Source of the DNA: Pedobacter faecalis
GTDB lineage: Bacteria > Bacteroidota > Bacteroidia > Sphingobacteriales > Sphingobacteriaceae
Assembly: GCF_030182585.1 (NCBI RefSeq)
Contig: NZ_JARXOW010000001.1
Span: 2,418,001 to 2,482,000, forward strand
Direction of reading: 5' to 3'
Length of the DNA: 64,000 bases
Under the pieces are notes generated by a model, which was not told the origin of the DNA, did no database searches, and was given only the letters and a program-made list of their open reading frames with translations. Made by a program: the position numbers and the translations under genes. Below, piece by piece: positions 26,815 to 34,710 of the stretch. Position 1 is the stretch's first letter. Every line of letters starts with the position of its first letter.

Positions 26815-27333
26815 TTACAAAAGTTTTTCCAATACTTCCCGCCAGTTGTTTACGCGCTCATATTCGGTCAGCAACAGATTATGAGGAGAGGTAAACAGTA
26901 ATTTCCTGCCTCTAAACCCTACGAAATTTTTGGCTCTATCGTCAATCATTACGTCTACATCAACGATCTTGTTCCCACAAAAAATAATATTCTTCCATCC
27001 TATAAAAGGGAAGTGTTCATTTAACCAGTCGTACTTATCGATCAGTGAGTTCCGGAACTCCATTGCGGCAGAGACGATATACACCTCGTATTTTTCATGA
27101 AGGGCTCGTACTGCGCTAACGCTTCCTTCCAAAGGTTCCAGGTCCCTGAAAAATCCAGGTTCGTTAATATAGTCAAACCATTTGTCTTTTACTTCCTCCG
27201 GAACATGCTGATATATTTCGTTGCCAGGGATAAGAACCGTGTCGAGAGGTACCCCGTAATCTCTGTTATATAATTTTATAAACTTCTTTATCGGGTCTGC
27301 CAGGACCTCGTCCATGTCAATAGCTATTCTCAT
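26815..27333 (-). CDS. 5'(3')-deoxyribonucleotidase-like HAD phosphatase
   Basis: A 172-residue HAD-superfamily protein of the NT5C type, which dephosphorylates nucleoside monophosphates. Motif I is DMDEVLAD at about residues 5-12 with the two catalytic aspartates. Motif II is in YIVSAAMEF near 80, and the acidic motif IV is in DVMIDDRAKNFVGF near 130. The ATG at 27333 is chosen because it starts right at the first strand (MRIAIDMDE); an in-frame TTG lies seven codons upstream. The exact nucleotide preference cannot be read from the sequence. Confidence 0.88.
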   Translation of the reverse strand: MRIAIDMDEVLADPIKKFIKLYNRDYGVPLDTVLIPGNEIYQHVPEEVKDKWFDYINEPGFFRDLEPLEGSVSAVRALHEKYEVYIVSAAMEFRNSLIDKYDWLNEHFPFIGWKNIIFCGNKIVDVDVMIDDRAKNFVGFRGRKLLFTSPHNLLLTEYERVNNWREVLEKLL

Positions 27334-27407
27334 TACGCAGTTGTTTGTAACCAAATATGGGTATTCTGGTTTTAAACCGTGTACGTGAATTTAAAAATTA
27401 TTGCATG

Positions 27408-27438
27408 TTGCTTATCATTAGTATTTTACTTAAATTTG
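27408..27438 (+). promoter_or_regulatory. promoter of rpsP
   Basis: TTG at 27408-27410, a 20-base spacer and TAAATTTG at 27431-27438 match the Bacteroidota consensus. The leader of about 50 bases contains a 10-base perfect palindrome, CGGAGCTCCG. Confidence 0.65.
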
Positions 27439-27493
27439 CCACCCCGCAAGCACGGAGCTCCGGGAACTATGTTGAATACATAAACAAAAAGAA

Positions 27494-28054
27494 ATGGCAA
27501 CTAAAATCAGATTGCAAAGATTCGGAAAGAAAGGTAAGCCTTTTTTCCACGTAGTGGTAGCGGATTCCCGTTCACCAAGAGATGGTAAATTTATTGAGCG
27601 TTTGGGATCATACAATCCAAACACCAATCCGGCTACCATAGAGCTTAATTTTGACAAGACCTTAGATTGGGTTAACAAAGGAGCTCAGCCAACAGATACT
27701 TGTCGTGCTATCCTGTCTTACAAGGGCGTGCTATACAAAAAACACCTTGAAGGCGGCGTAAAGAAAGGGGCGTTAACTCAAGAGCAGGCAGAAGCTAAGT
27801 TTGCGGAGTGGCTCAGCGCTAAAGACAACAAAATTGAAGGCAAGAAAGAGAGCCTTACAAAATCTAAAGAAGAGCTGAAGCAGGCAGCATTAGCCGCAGA
27901 GTCTAAAAAGAAGGCTGAGCGGGCAGAAGCACTTGCCGCTAAAAATGCACCTGTAGAAGAGCCAGCTGAAGAGGCTGTGGATACTGAAGAAGTATCTGCC
28001 GAAGTCACGGAAGAGGCTCCTGCAGCTGAGGCAAGCAGCGAAGAACAAGCATAA
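27494..28054 (+). CDS. rpsP: 30S ribosomal protein S16 with long C-terminal extension
   Basis: S16 is a small-subunit assembly protein. The conserved core is at residues 1-85 ([39 protein letters not shown], and [15 protein letters not shown] near the end). The protein then continues for about 100 residues of low-complexity sequence rich in alanine, lysine and glutamate, helical and acidic towards the end. Such tails are known in Bacteroidota S16; their role is unknown. rpsP is the first gene of an rpsP-rimM-trmD-rplS cluster, but a strong hairpin separates it from rimM. Confidence 0.97.
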   Translation: MATKIRLQRFGKKGKPFFHVVVADSRSPRDGKFIERLGSYNPNTNPATIELNFDKTLDWVNKGAQPTDTCRAILSYKGVLYKKHLEGGVKKGALTQEQAEAKFAEWLSAKDNKIEGKKESLTKSKEELKQAALAAESKKKAERAEALAAKNAPVEEPAEEAVDTEEVSAEVTEEAPAAEASSEEQA

Positions 28055-28075
28055 TTTTCTCAGTACTCAATGATG

Positions 28076-28117
28076 GCGAAGGATTTTCTGACTGGAAAAA
28101 TCCTTCGCTTTTTTTTT
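28076..28117 (+). terminator. strong hairpin and T-run between rpsP and rimM
   Basis: A perfect 12-base stem (GCGAAGGATTTT / AAAATCCTTCGC, loop of 9) is followed by nine T residues. It would end the rpsP transcript or let only a fraction through to rimM, which starts 20 bases later. Confidence 0.9.
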
Positions 28118-28136
28118 GACTCTATTTATAATACTC

Positions 28137-28658
28137 ATGACACAGGAAGAGGCGTTTTATATCGGATATATCACAAAGACCCGCGGACTGAAGGGAGAAG
28201 TCCAAATTTTCTTTGAATATGACAGTCCCTCAGAGCTGGATTTAAGCGTGCTATTTGCTGATATTCAAGGCAAGATGGTACCCTTCTTTACGGCATCTTA
28301 CAAATTGCATACGAATAATACCGGCTACTTTACCTTTGATGATCTGGATCACATAGACAAAGCGCAGATCCTATTAAAAAAGCGAATATATCTACCTTTC
28401 TCTAAGAAGCCGGAGCGGACGCCAGATGAGTTTTATTATGAAGACCTTGTAGGGTTTTTCGTAACCGACGAAAAACTTGGAGCACTGGGCAAAGTGATAC
28501 AGGTGCATGAATATCCGCAACAGTTTGTAGCCACAGTGAAGTATCAGGAAAAGGAAATAATGTTCCCGCTTACAGATGAGTTTATTCAGGAGGTCGACGA
28601 TGAGGAAAAACGCCTGCTTGTTCAATTACCGGAAGGCTTGCTCGACGTTTACCTATAA
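28137..28658 (+). CDS. rimM: ribosome maturation factor RimM
   Basis: Assists 30S head assembly by binding S19. The 173-residue protein has an N-terminal RimM domain (FYIGYITKTRGLKGEVQIF at about residues 6-24) and a C-terminal PRC-barrel (FYYEDLVGFFVTDEKLGALG near 105, IMFPLTDEFIQEVD near 148). The ATG at 28137 is preferred; an in-frame TTG at 28116 lies in the T-run of the terminator. It is followed after 15 bases by trmD. Confidence 0.95.
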   Translation: MTQEEAFYIGYITKTRGLKGEVQIFFEYDSPSELDLSVLFADIQGKMVPFFTASYKLHTNNTGYFTFDDLDHIDKAQILLKKRIYLPFSKKPERTPDEFYYEDLVGFFVTDEKLGALGKVIQVHEYPQQFVATVKYQEKEIMFPLTDEFIQEVDDEEKRLLVQLPEGLLDVYL

Positions 28659-28670
28659 ATTGTAGATTTG
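28638..28670 (+). promoter_or_regulatory. possible internal promoter of trmD
   Basis: TTG at 28638-28640, a 22-base spacer and TAGATTTG at 28663-28670 lie within the 3' end of rimM and just after it. The -7 box ends 3 bases before the trmD ATG, so the transcript would be leaderless or nearly so. Confidence 0.45.
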
Positions 28671-28673
28671 CAC

Positions 28674-29351
28674 ATGCGTTTCGATATTATAACCGTTCTG
28701 CCAGGCTTGCTGGAAAGCCCCTTTGCCCACTCAATTTTGCAGCGCAGTCAAAAGAAGGGACTGGCGGAAATCGTCGTACACAATCTGCGGGACTACGCGT
28801 CTAACAAGCAGAAAAGTGTTGACGACTACCCGTACGGAGGTGGGAGCGGGATGGTAATGTCTATAGAGCCTTTTGCAAAATGTATAGAAGCACTAAGGCA
28901 GGAGCGTATGTATGACGATGTTATTTTCATGACGCCAGATGGGAAGACGTTTAATCAGTCAGTAGCCAACGAACTTTCGGTTAACCAAAATCTGATTATA
29001 CTATGCGGGCATTACAAAGGAATAGACCAACGCATCAGGGATTTGTATGTTACGCGGGAAATATCCATTGGGGACTATGTTTTGTCAGGAGGGGAACTTC
29101 CTGCCGCTGTATTAGTTGATGCGGTCGTTCGCTTGATACCCGGCGTACTCAATGACGAAACTTCTGCGCTTTCAGACAGCTTTCAGGGCGATCTTCTGGA
29201 CGCCCCTGTTTACACTAGGCCGGCTGACTGGAACGGGCACAGGGTGCCGGATGTCCTGCTCAGCGGACATGAAGCTAAAATCAGTGAATGGCGGTACGAG
29301 CAAGCCCTGGCGCGAACGAAAGACAGGCGTCCCGACCTGCTAAAAGATTAA
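28674..29351 (+). CDS. trmD: tRNA (guanine-N1)-methyltransferase TrmD
   Basis: SPOUT methyltransferase that makes m1G37 next to the anticodon and prevents frameshifting. In the 225-residue protein, [15 protein letters not shown] opens the chain, [13 protein letters not shown] follows near residue 55, and the trefoil-knot AdoMet site is at [14 protein letters not shown] and [12 protein letters not shown] (about 110-145). The C-terminal tRNA-binding domain has [11 protein letters not shown] and [14 protein letters not shown]. The ATG at 28674 is chosen over TTG at 28668. Confidence 0.97.
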   Translation: MRFDIITVLPGLLESPFAHSILQRSQKKGLAEIVVHNLRDYASNKQKSVDDYPYGGGSGMVMSIEPFAKCIEALRQERMYDDVIFMTPDGKTFNQSVANELSVNQNLIILCGHYKGIDQRIRDLYVTREISIGDYVLSGGELPAAVLVDAVVRLIPGVLNDETSALSDSFQGDLLDAPVYTRPADWNGHRVPDVLLSGHEAKISEWRYEQALARTKDRRPDLLKD

Positions 29352-29365
29352 TGGTTGTTGAAATC

Positions 29366-29403
29366 AAAAGCATTGTGGAAAAAAATAAATTATGCTTTTT
29401 TTT
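29366..29403 (+). terminator. hairpin with T-run between trmD and rplS
   Basis: A perfect 8-base stem, AAAAGCAT / ATGCTTTT, with an 18-base A-rich loop is followed by further T residues. The stem is weak, so it may attenuate rather than fully terminate before rplS, which starts 70 bases later. Confidence 0.4.
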
Positions 29404-29472
29404 ATCAAATAATATTCATAATATTGCAATCCGATTTTTAGAGAACAAAAGTCGGCTTAATAGCTTAAAATC

Positions 29473-29820
29473 ATGGATTTAGTAAAATTTGTTGAAGAAC
29501 AGGTAGTCGCAAAAAATGAGGTTCCTGCATTCAAATCAGGAGATACAGTGAGCGTTCACTATAAGATTCGCGAGGGTAATAAAGAACGGGTTCAGATTTA
29601 CCAGGGTGTTGTATTACAACGTAATAGCGTAGGTGCTAATGAGACCTTCACCGTTCGTAAAATGTCCAATGGTGTGGGTGTTGAACGTATATTCCCGATC
29701 AACTCACCAAATATCGCTAAAATTGAAGTGAATAGCTATGGTAAAGTTCGTCGTGCAAAACTATTCTATTTGCGTGAACTTACCGGTAAAGCTGCCCGCA
29801 TCAAGTCAAAAAGAGTATAG
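29473..29820 (+). CDS. rplS: 50S ribosomal protein L19
   Basis: Large-subunit protein at the 30S-50S interface. The 115-residue protein carries the L19 blocks [60 protein letters not shown] and [21 protein letters not shown]. The length is standard. It is the last gene of the rpsP-rimM-trmD-rplS cluster, an order conserved in many bacteria, and is followed by a terminator. Confidence 0.98.
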   Translation: MDLVKFVEEQVVAKNEVPAFKSGDTVSVHYKIREGNKERVQIYQGVVLQRNSVGANETFTVRKMSNGVGVERIFPINSPNIAKIEVNSYGKVRRAKLFYLRELTGKAARIKSKRV

Positions 29821-29842
29821 TTCCATATTCCTTAAAAATATC

Positions 29843-29872
29843 GCCTCCAGGTTTTCTGGGGGCTTTTTTTTT
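29843..29872 (+). terminator. terminator after rplS
   Basis: An 8-base stem (GCCTCCAG / CTGGGGGC, one U-G pair) with a 5-base loop, followed by nine T residues. Confidence 0.85.
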
Positions 29873-29883
29873 ATCTAAGTTTG
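29852..29883 (+). promoter_or_regulatory. candidate promoter of the Glu/Leu dehydrogenase gene overlapping the rplS terminator
   Basis: TAAGTTTG at 29876-29883 matches the -7 consensus, 50 bases before the ATG. Exactly 20 bases upstream is TTTT (29852-29855), a weak TTTG variant lying in the loop of the rplS terminator. Confidence 0.5.
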
Positions 29884-29933
29884 CGGTCAACTAACTTATG
29901 AGATAGCCAAAAAGTTTGGTTGTCTGACACATC

Positions 29934-31160
29934 ATGAAAGAACTTTTAAAAAAATTCGAAGAAAAGAAGCCTGAAATTGTTTTTGAATGGAAGGACCGGG
30001 AGTCGGAAGCAGAGGGATGGGTAGTGATAAACTCTCTGCGGGGTGGTGCGGCAGGAGGAGGAACCCGGATGCGGAAGGGGCTCGACAAACGTGAAGTAGA
30101 ATCCCTCGCCAAAACCATGGAGGTTAAATTTACGGTATCCGGCCCACCCATAGGTGGTGCAAAGTCTGGCATTAACTTCGATCCTGCAGATCCGAGGAAA
30201 AAGGAGGTCTTAGAAAGATGGTATAAAGCTGTGATGCCCATTTTAAAGAGCTATTACGGCACCGGCGGAGATCTTAATGTCGATGAGATTCACGAAGTTA
30301 TCCCGATCACGGAAGATTATGGCTTGTGGCACCCTCAGGAAGGTGTAATTAACGGGCATTACCAGGCTCGGGAAAATGAACGCATACATCAGATCGGTCA
30401 GCTTCGCTATGGAGTGTCTAAAGTACTCGAGGATCCTGCGTACACGCCCGACATCAAGCGCAAATATAAGGTTGCCGACATGATTACAGGTTATGGGGTA
30501 GCAGAGTCTATACGCCACTATTATAATATCTGGGGAGGCCAGCTAGAAGGTAAGCGGGCGATTATCCAGGGCTGGGGCAATGTAGCCGCCGCTGCTGGAT
30601 ATTATTTATCGCAGAACGGCGTAAAAATCGTTGGTATTATTGACCGGGTAGGCGGGGTTATTAAAAACGAAGGGCTCGGTCCCGATGAGGTCGCGCAGCT
30701 TTTTAACAATAGACTCAATAATACCCTGGTTGCTCCGGATTTAATGTCTTTTGATGATGTATATGCGCAGATATGGCAAACAGGGGCAGAGATTTTTGTG
30801 CCTGCTGCAGCGTCAAGGCTGGTCACGTTAAGCGAGGTAAATCAACTTATTAACAATGGCCTTGAAGTGGTTGCATGCGGGGCGAATGTTCCCTTCGCTG
30901 ATAAGGAGATTTTCTTTGGTAACATCATGGAACAGGTTGACAACCACATAGCCTTGATTCCGGATTTCATATCTAACTGCGGAATGGCACGCGTATTTGC
31001 CTACCTGATGCAACGCAATGTAGAGATGAGCGATGATGCAATATTTACGGATGCATCCAACGTGATATATGAAGCGATGCAGGCCATCTTTGTTCAGTCA
31101 AGGTCTAAAACGGGGCTTTCCAAAACTGCTTTCGAGATCGCATTGAAGCAATTGTTGTAA
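29934..31160 (+). CDS. Glu/Leu/Phe/Val dehydrogenase family protein
   Basis: A 408-residue NAD(P)-dependent amino acid dehydrogenase. The N-terminal dimerisation/substrate domain contains RGGAAGGGTRMRKGL and PIGGAKSGINFDPADP, with the substrate-binding lysine region, at about 55-85. The Rossmann domain begins near residue 200 with IIQGWGNVAAAAGYYLSQNG, and EIFVPAAASRLVT follows. Oxidative deamination of glutamate is the most likely reaction. Substrate choice among Glu, Leu and Val cannot be fixed from these motifs. The gene is monocistronic. Confidence 0.9.
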   Translation: MKELLKKFEEKKPEIVFEWKDRESEAEGWVVINSLRGGAAGGGTRMRKGLDKREVESLAKTMEVKFTVSGPPIGGAKSGINFDPADPRKKEVLERWYKAVMPILKSYYGTGGDLNVDEIHEVIPITEDYGLWHPQEGVINGHYQARENERIHQIGQLRYGVSKVLEDPAYTPDIKRKYKVADMITGYGVAESIRHYYNIWGGQLEGKRAIIQGWGNVAAAAGYYLSQNGVKIVGIIDRVGGVIKNEGLGPDEVAQLFNNRLNNTLVAPDLMSFDDVYAQIWQTGAEIFVPAAASRLVTLSEVNQLINNGLEVVACGANVPFADKEIFFGNIMEQVDNHIALIPDFISNCGMARVFAYLMQRNVEMSDDAIFTDASNVIYEAMQAIFVQSRSKTGLSKTAFEIALKQLL

Positions 31161-31178
31161 TGAAGGGCGGTATAAAGG

Positions 31179-31838
31179 CTATTTAAGCTCTCCGAGCACG
31201 GTCACGCCGCCCTTTACCATTTGCCCAAGCTGGAGGTCTACTTTAGTCCCAAGTGGAAGAAATACGTCTACGCGGGATCCGAATTTTATAAAGCCAAACT
31301 CCTTGCCTTGTTCCACCTGGTCTCCCTCTTTCACATACCACACAATTCTTCGGGCAAGTGCACCCGCAATTTGACGAAAAAGCACTGCACTGCCATTTTT
31401 ATGTTCTACTACTACTGTTGTGCGCTCATTTTCGGTGGAAGATTTTGGATTCCAGGCTGCAAGATATTTTCCGGGATGATACTTAAAGTATTTTACCATA
31501 CCCGAAATGGGGTTCCGATTAATATGAACATTTACGGGCGACATAAATATAGAGACCTGAAGACGCCTGTCCTGAAAATATTCGCCTTCTTCAGTTTCTT
31601 CGATAACAACGACTTTTCCGTCTGCCGGGCATATCACAAGGTTTTCCCCCGATGTAAATAGTCTTTTCGGATTTCTGAAAAACTGCAGAACGATAAGGAA
31701 TAAAGCAAGCGAAAAGATATAGGTGATCCACCGCAACCCTGCTACGTCAGCATATTTATAATCTACAACTGCATTTAAAACAAAAATAAAAAGCAGTGAC
31801 AAAGCAATCGTGGTGTATCCTTCCTTGTGTATGGTCAT
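31179..31838 (-). CDS. psd: phosphatidylserine decarboxylase family protein
   Basis: A 219-residue proenzyme that self-cleaves to give a pyruvoyl group and makes phosphatidylethanolamine from phosphatidylserine. Two N-terminal TM helices (about 10-50) are followed by CPADGKVVVIEE, FMSPVNVHINRNPISG, and the cleavage region FIKFGSRVDVFLP near the C-terminus, with the glycine-serine pair of the short (archaeal/Bacteroidota) subfamily. The start is the ATG at 31838 rather than an in-frame TTG at 31862. It converges on the amino acid dehydrogenase gene. Confidence 0.93.
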   Translation of the reverse strand: MTIHKEGYTTIALSLLFIFVLNAVVDYKYADVAGLRWITYIFSLALFLIVLQFFRNPKRLFTSGENLVICPADGKVVVIEETEEGEYFQDRRLQVSIFMSPVNVHINRNPISGMVKYFKYHPGKYLAAWNPKSSTENERTTVVVEHKNGSAVLFRQIAGALARRIVWYVKEGDQVEQGKEFGFIKFGSRVDVFLPLGTKVDLQLGQMVKGGVTVLGELK

Positions 31839-31898
31839 GGTATTAATTAATGCTAAGCACAAAATTCGGAAAAAAATATCGCATTCGACGCAACCGGA

Positions 31899-32441
31899 TC
31901 AAACTGATTTGGCGCTATAAATGTCCTTTAGGTTTCTTCCGAGCCCATCATAGTCTAATCCGTAGCCAACAACGAAGTTATTGGCTATTTCAAAACCGAT
32001 ATATTGTTGTTCGTTAATCTCGGTACGCAAAGCAGCCGGCTTAGATAATAAAGTACATATGGCCACTGAAGCAGGGTTCTGCTCCTGAATGCGATCAAGA
32101 ATATATCGTAGCGTTAAACCCGTATCAATAATATCTTCCACAATAATAACATCGCGGTTATGTAGGTTCTTCGGAAGGCCAAAGATTTCTTTAATTTCTC
32201 CGCTGGTTTCCTGGCCCTGATACGAGGAGACCTTTATGAAGCTGACCTCACAGGAGCCGCTGATCTCTTTGAGGAGGTCTGCCATGAACATAAACCCACC
32301 GTTTAGCACCCCAATGAAAATCGGACACCTTGTCTCATAATCAACGTTCAGTTGGATCCCAATTAAACGGGTTCTTTTTTTAATCTGATCGTTTTCAATC
32401 AGGATTTCAAAATATTTATCCGCTACTTGAATGGTGTTCAT
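31899..32441 (-). CDS. hpt: hypoxanthine phosphoribosyltransferase
   Basis: Purine salvage enzyme that makes IMP (and GMP) from the base and PRPP. In the 180-residue type I PRTase, the PRPP-binding loop is VIIVEDIIDTGLTLRYIL at about residues 94-111, the PPi loop is in IGVLNGGFMFMADLL, and the flexible loop is in FIKVSSYQG. The hood has FVVGYGLDYDGLGRNL. It starts 8 bases downstream of the GT51 gene stop, so the two are probably co-transcribed, and psd may follow. Confidence 0.96.
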   Translation of the reverse strand: MNTIQVADKYFEILIENDQIKKRTRLIGIQLNVDYETRCPIFIGVLNGGFMFMADLLKEISGSCEVSFIKVSSYQGQETSGEIKEIFGLPKNLHNRDVIIVEDIIDTGLTLRYILDRIQEQNPASVAICTLLSKPAALRTEINEQQYIGFEIANNFVVGYGLDYDGLGRNLKDIYSAKSV

Positions 32442-32449
32442 GGCGATGG

Positions 32450-34597
32450 TTAAGGCTGTTCAGTGTTGTTCTCTCTTCTTCTTTGTTCCCGGCGTTCTCT
32501 CCGTAATTCCCGTCTCGACTTTTCGACGGTGTCCGAAGGAGCCGTCTTTGATACGGTGTCACGTTTTGATCCACCGAAAAGACGGTCAAAAAGGGACTTG
32601 GAATCGTCCTGGGTTTCGATAGGGGGTAGCTGATCGTCTAATTCTACCGCATTCGTATCAATTGTCGCTGAATCTGGCAAAAGGTATTGCCTCAATCCTT
32701 CTCGTAGCCTGACGGTGTAAAAACCGTAGCCATTGGTGTCGGGCGGCGTCAGGCCCCTGCGGGCCATGATATTCCCGATATAACGAAAGTAATTATACAT
32801 ATACCCCTTCAGGCCGCCATCACTGCCAAATTTATACATAGCTATTTTCGGCCTCGGCACAATGTTCGCAAGAAATATACCCTCGCCAATGTTAAGTTCC
32901 GAAGGATGCTTTCCAAAATAATGCCGTGACGCTTCGCCGATCCCATAGATGTTCTGTCCCATCTCAATGATGTTGAAATACACCTCAAGCATTCTGTTTT
33001 TGCTTATAAGCCGGTTATTTTCAATCAGCCATACGATCAATATCTCTTCCGCCTTTCTGGCCAATGTTTTTTGTCGGCTAAGAAAAACGTTTTTAACGAG
33101 CTGCATGGAGATCGTACTTCCGCCACGAACGAAGCGTTTCTCTTTAAAATTCACCGCAAATGATTTCCTGATCGATTCCTGAACGAAACCTTTATGGGAA
33201 AAGAACGACGGGTCTTCTGAGGTGAGTATGGCGTTTTTGAAGTTGCTGGACACCTCGTTCAGCGGCGTGAAGTTAGCATTTGCCGGGCCAATCAGGATAT
33301 CACGCATGGGTTTTCCATATTCATAAGGCGTGTAGATGAAGTCTTTATTGATTTTCTGAAGATTTGTTTTACCCCATTGAAGTATCTTAAAGCCATTGGG
33401 TGTTAGCCCCGAAGAAAATTTAACACTGTCGGGTATGCTGCTGTCTAAATGAAAATAGAGGTCGTAACGAACTTTTCCGGCGACCTTGATGCCCTCCAGC
33501 GATTCAAACAGGCCAGCAGGCAGCGAATTAAATAGCTGTTGAGCGTCCTGTTCAGGAATCCTCAGTTTCAGTTCGTATATCTTGTTCGGTTTAAGCGTAT
33601 ACTTCAGGTAAGGCCTAAGTTCAACATCCCGAAGGAAAATGGAGGAAGAACTATCCAGGGCAACGTAATTTTTTCCAACAAGCATATCCGCGTCTATCTT
33701 GGCATCCCTGATCACGATGTCATTTGAGGCGATTTTGGAATGATTGAAGAGCAAGTTATGAACAGCCCATGATCCCTCGATCCTATATCCTTCACCCGAA
33801 TTGTGCGCATTTGTCATCTGAGTTCTGACCGTGTCGAACCGAATGCGTGCATGTAGCTTATTGTTCAAATAAGGCAGTTCTACGCTTCCTTTTTCGGCAT
33901 ATAGCTTAACGTCAAGCTGCTTTTTTCCAGGCTTCAGCAAACCTGAGAGGTGCCAGGTCGCTTCACCCGAGTTTACCAACACCGTAGAGGAGAAGTCTCC
34001 GTCGTCGATATTCGCCTCAGTAACTCTGAAGGAGAGCTTAGCGGTATCGTTGTCATTCACATCAAGCACAAAATTTTTCACGGCCATCTGATCCGGAATC
34101 TTATATAGCAGTTGGTTCACGATATTATGGGCTACATCTGCCAGATTAAGCTCCCCCTGGGATTCCGCATTTTCGCGTTTTTTTCTCTTAAGAATAAAAT
34201 CTAGATTGCTTACAGAATCTCTAAAAACGGCCTGTACTTTTCCATCAGTCAGGTTAACCTCCGAAAGCTTAACATCTCCGAAGAGCAAAGGGAACAGTTT
34301 AACACCAACAGTCATGTCCGAAATCGTCAGCAGCGTGTCCCGCTCTTTCGGCACCACGGTTACACTTTTCATACGCACGGTACTCAACCCGCTAAAATCT
34401 GCTGAACCAATCTTAACCAGAAGATCGTAGTCTGAATCCGCTTTGTTTACCGCTTTTGCCATAACCTTTTTTAGCAATGACTCGCGCTTCGTATAGGCCA
34501 CAGTGCCAAAAACCAATAACAACAGCAAAATAACCCCAATAATCCAGGCGCCCATTTTCAAATATTTCGCAGGAATGTTCAATTTTTTAGGAAGCAT
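32450..34597 (-). CDS. GT51 peptidoglycan glycosyltransferase with large AsmA-like N-terminal region
   Basis: A 715-residue inner-membrane protein. A TM helix lies at about residues 15-30. A long periplasmic beta-rich region follows (about 40-420) with AsmA/translocation-module-like features: LSTVRMKSVTVVPKERDT, VTDGKVQAVFR-like strands and repeated LRDVELRP-type steps. A GT51 glycosyltransferase domain then spans about 440-640, with the catalytic glutamate in SEDPSFFSHKGF, then RGGSTISMQLVKNVF and EVYFNIIEMGQNIYGIGEAS. There is no transpeptidase domain, so it is monofunctional. The C-terminal tail is charged (RRELRRERREQRRRENN). It heads the cluster with hpt. Confidence 0.88.
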   Translation of the reverse strand: MLPKKLNIPAKYLKMGAWIIGVILLLLLVFGTVAYTKRESLLKKVMAKAVNKADSDYDLLVKIGSADFSGLSTVRMKSVTVVPKERDTLLTISDMTVGVKLFPLLFGDVKLSEVNLTDGKVQAVFRDSVSNLDFILKRKKRENAESQGELNLADVAHNIVNQLLYKIPDQMAVKNFVLDVNDNDTAKLSFRVTEANIDDGDFSSTVLVNSGEATWHLSGLLKPGKKQLDVKLYAEKGSVELPYLNNKLHARIRFDTVRTQMTNAHNSGEGYRIEGSWAVHNLLFNHSKIASNDIVIRDAKIDADMLVGKNYVALDSSSSIFLRDVELRPYLKYTLKPNKIYELKLRIPEQDAQQLFNSLPAGLFESLEGIKVAGKVRYDLYFHLDSSIPDSVKFSSGLTPNGFKILQWGKTNLQKINKDFIYTPYEYGKPMRDILIGPANANFTPLNEVSSNFKNAILTSEDPSFFSHKGFVQESIRKSFAVNFKEKRFVRGGSTISMQLVKNVFLSRQKTLARKAEEILIVWLIENNRLISKNRMLEVYFNIIEMGQNIYGIGEASRHYFGKHPSELNIGEGIFLANIVPRPKIAMYKFGSDGGLKGYMYNYFRYIGNIMARRGLTPPDTNGYGFYTVRLREGLRQYLLPDSATIDTNAVELDDQLPPIETQDDSKSLFDRLFGGSKRDTVSKTAPSDTVEKSRRELRRERREQRRRENNTEQP

Positions 34598-34616
34598 GCT
34601 GTGGTACAGAGTTGAT

Positions 34617-34624
34617 CAAATGTA
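34617..34624 (-). promoter_or_regulatory. -7 element of the GT51 gene
   Basis: TACATTTG on the minus strand matches TAnnTTTG, 19 bases before the ATG. No well-placed TTTG was found. Confidence 0.4.
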
Positions 34625-34698
34625 GTGGATAAATGTTTTTTTCGTGTTAAAATTACACTAAAAACCCTAATGTCAACGATTTGTAGGCCTGTTTTGTT

Positions 34699-34706
34699 TA
34701 AATTTG
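34699..34706 (+). promoter_or_regulatory. TAnnTTTG box 4 bases before the mrp start
   Basis: TAAATTTG is followed by AGCA and ATG. The only nearby TTTG is 15 bases upstream, which is too close. If active it would give a leaderless mRNA. Confidence 0.35.
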
Positions 34707-34710
34707 AGCA

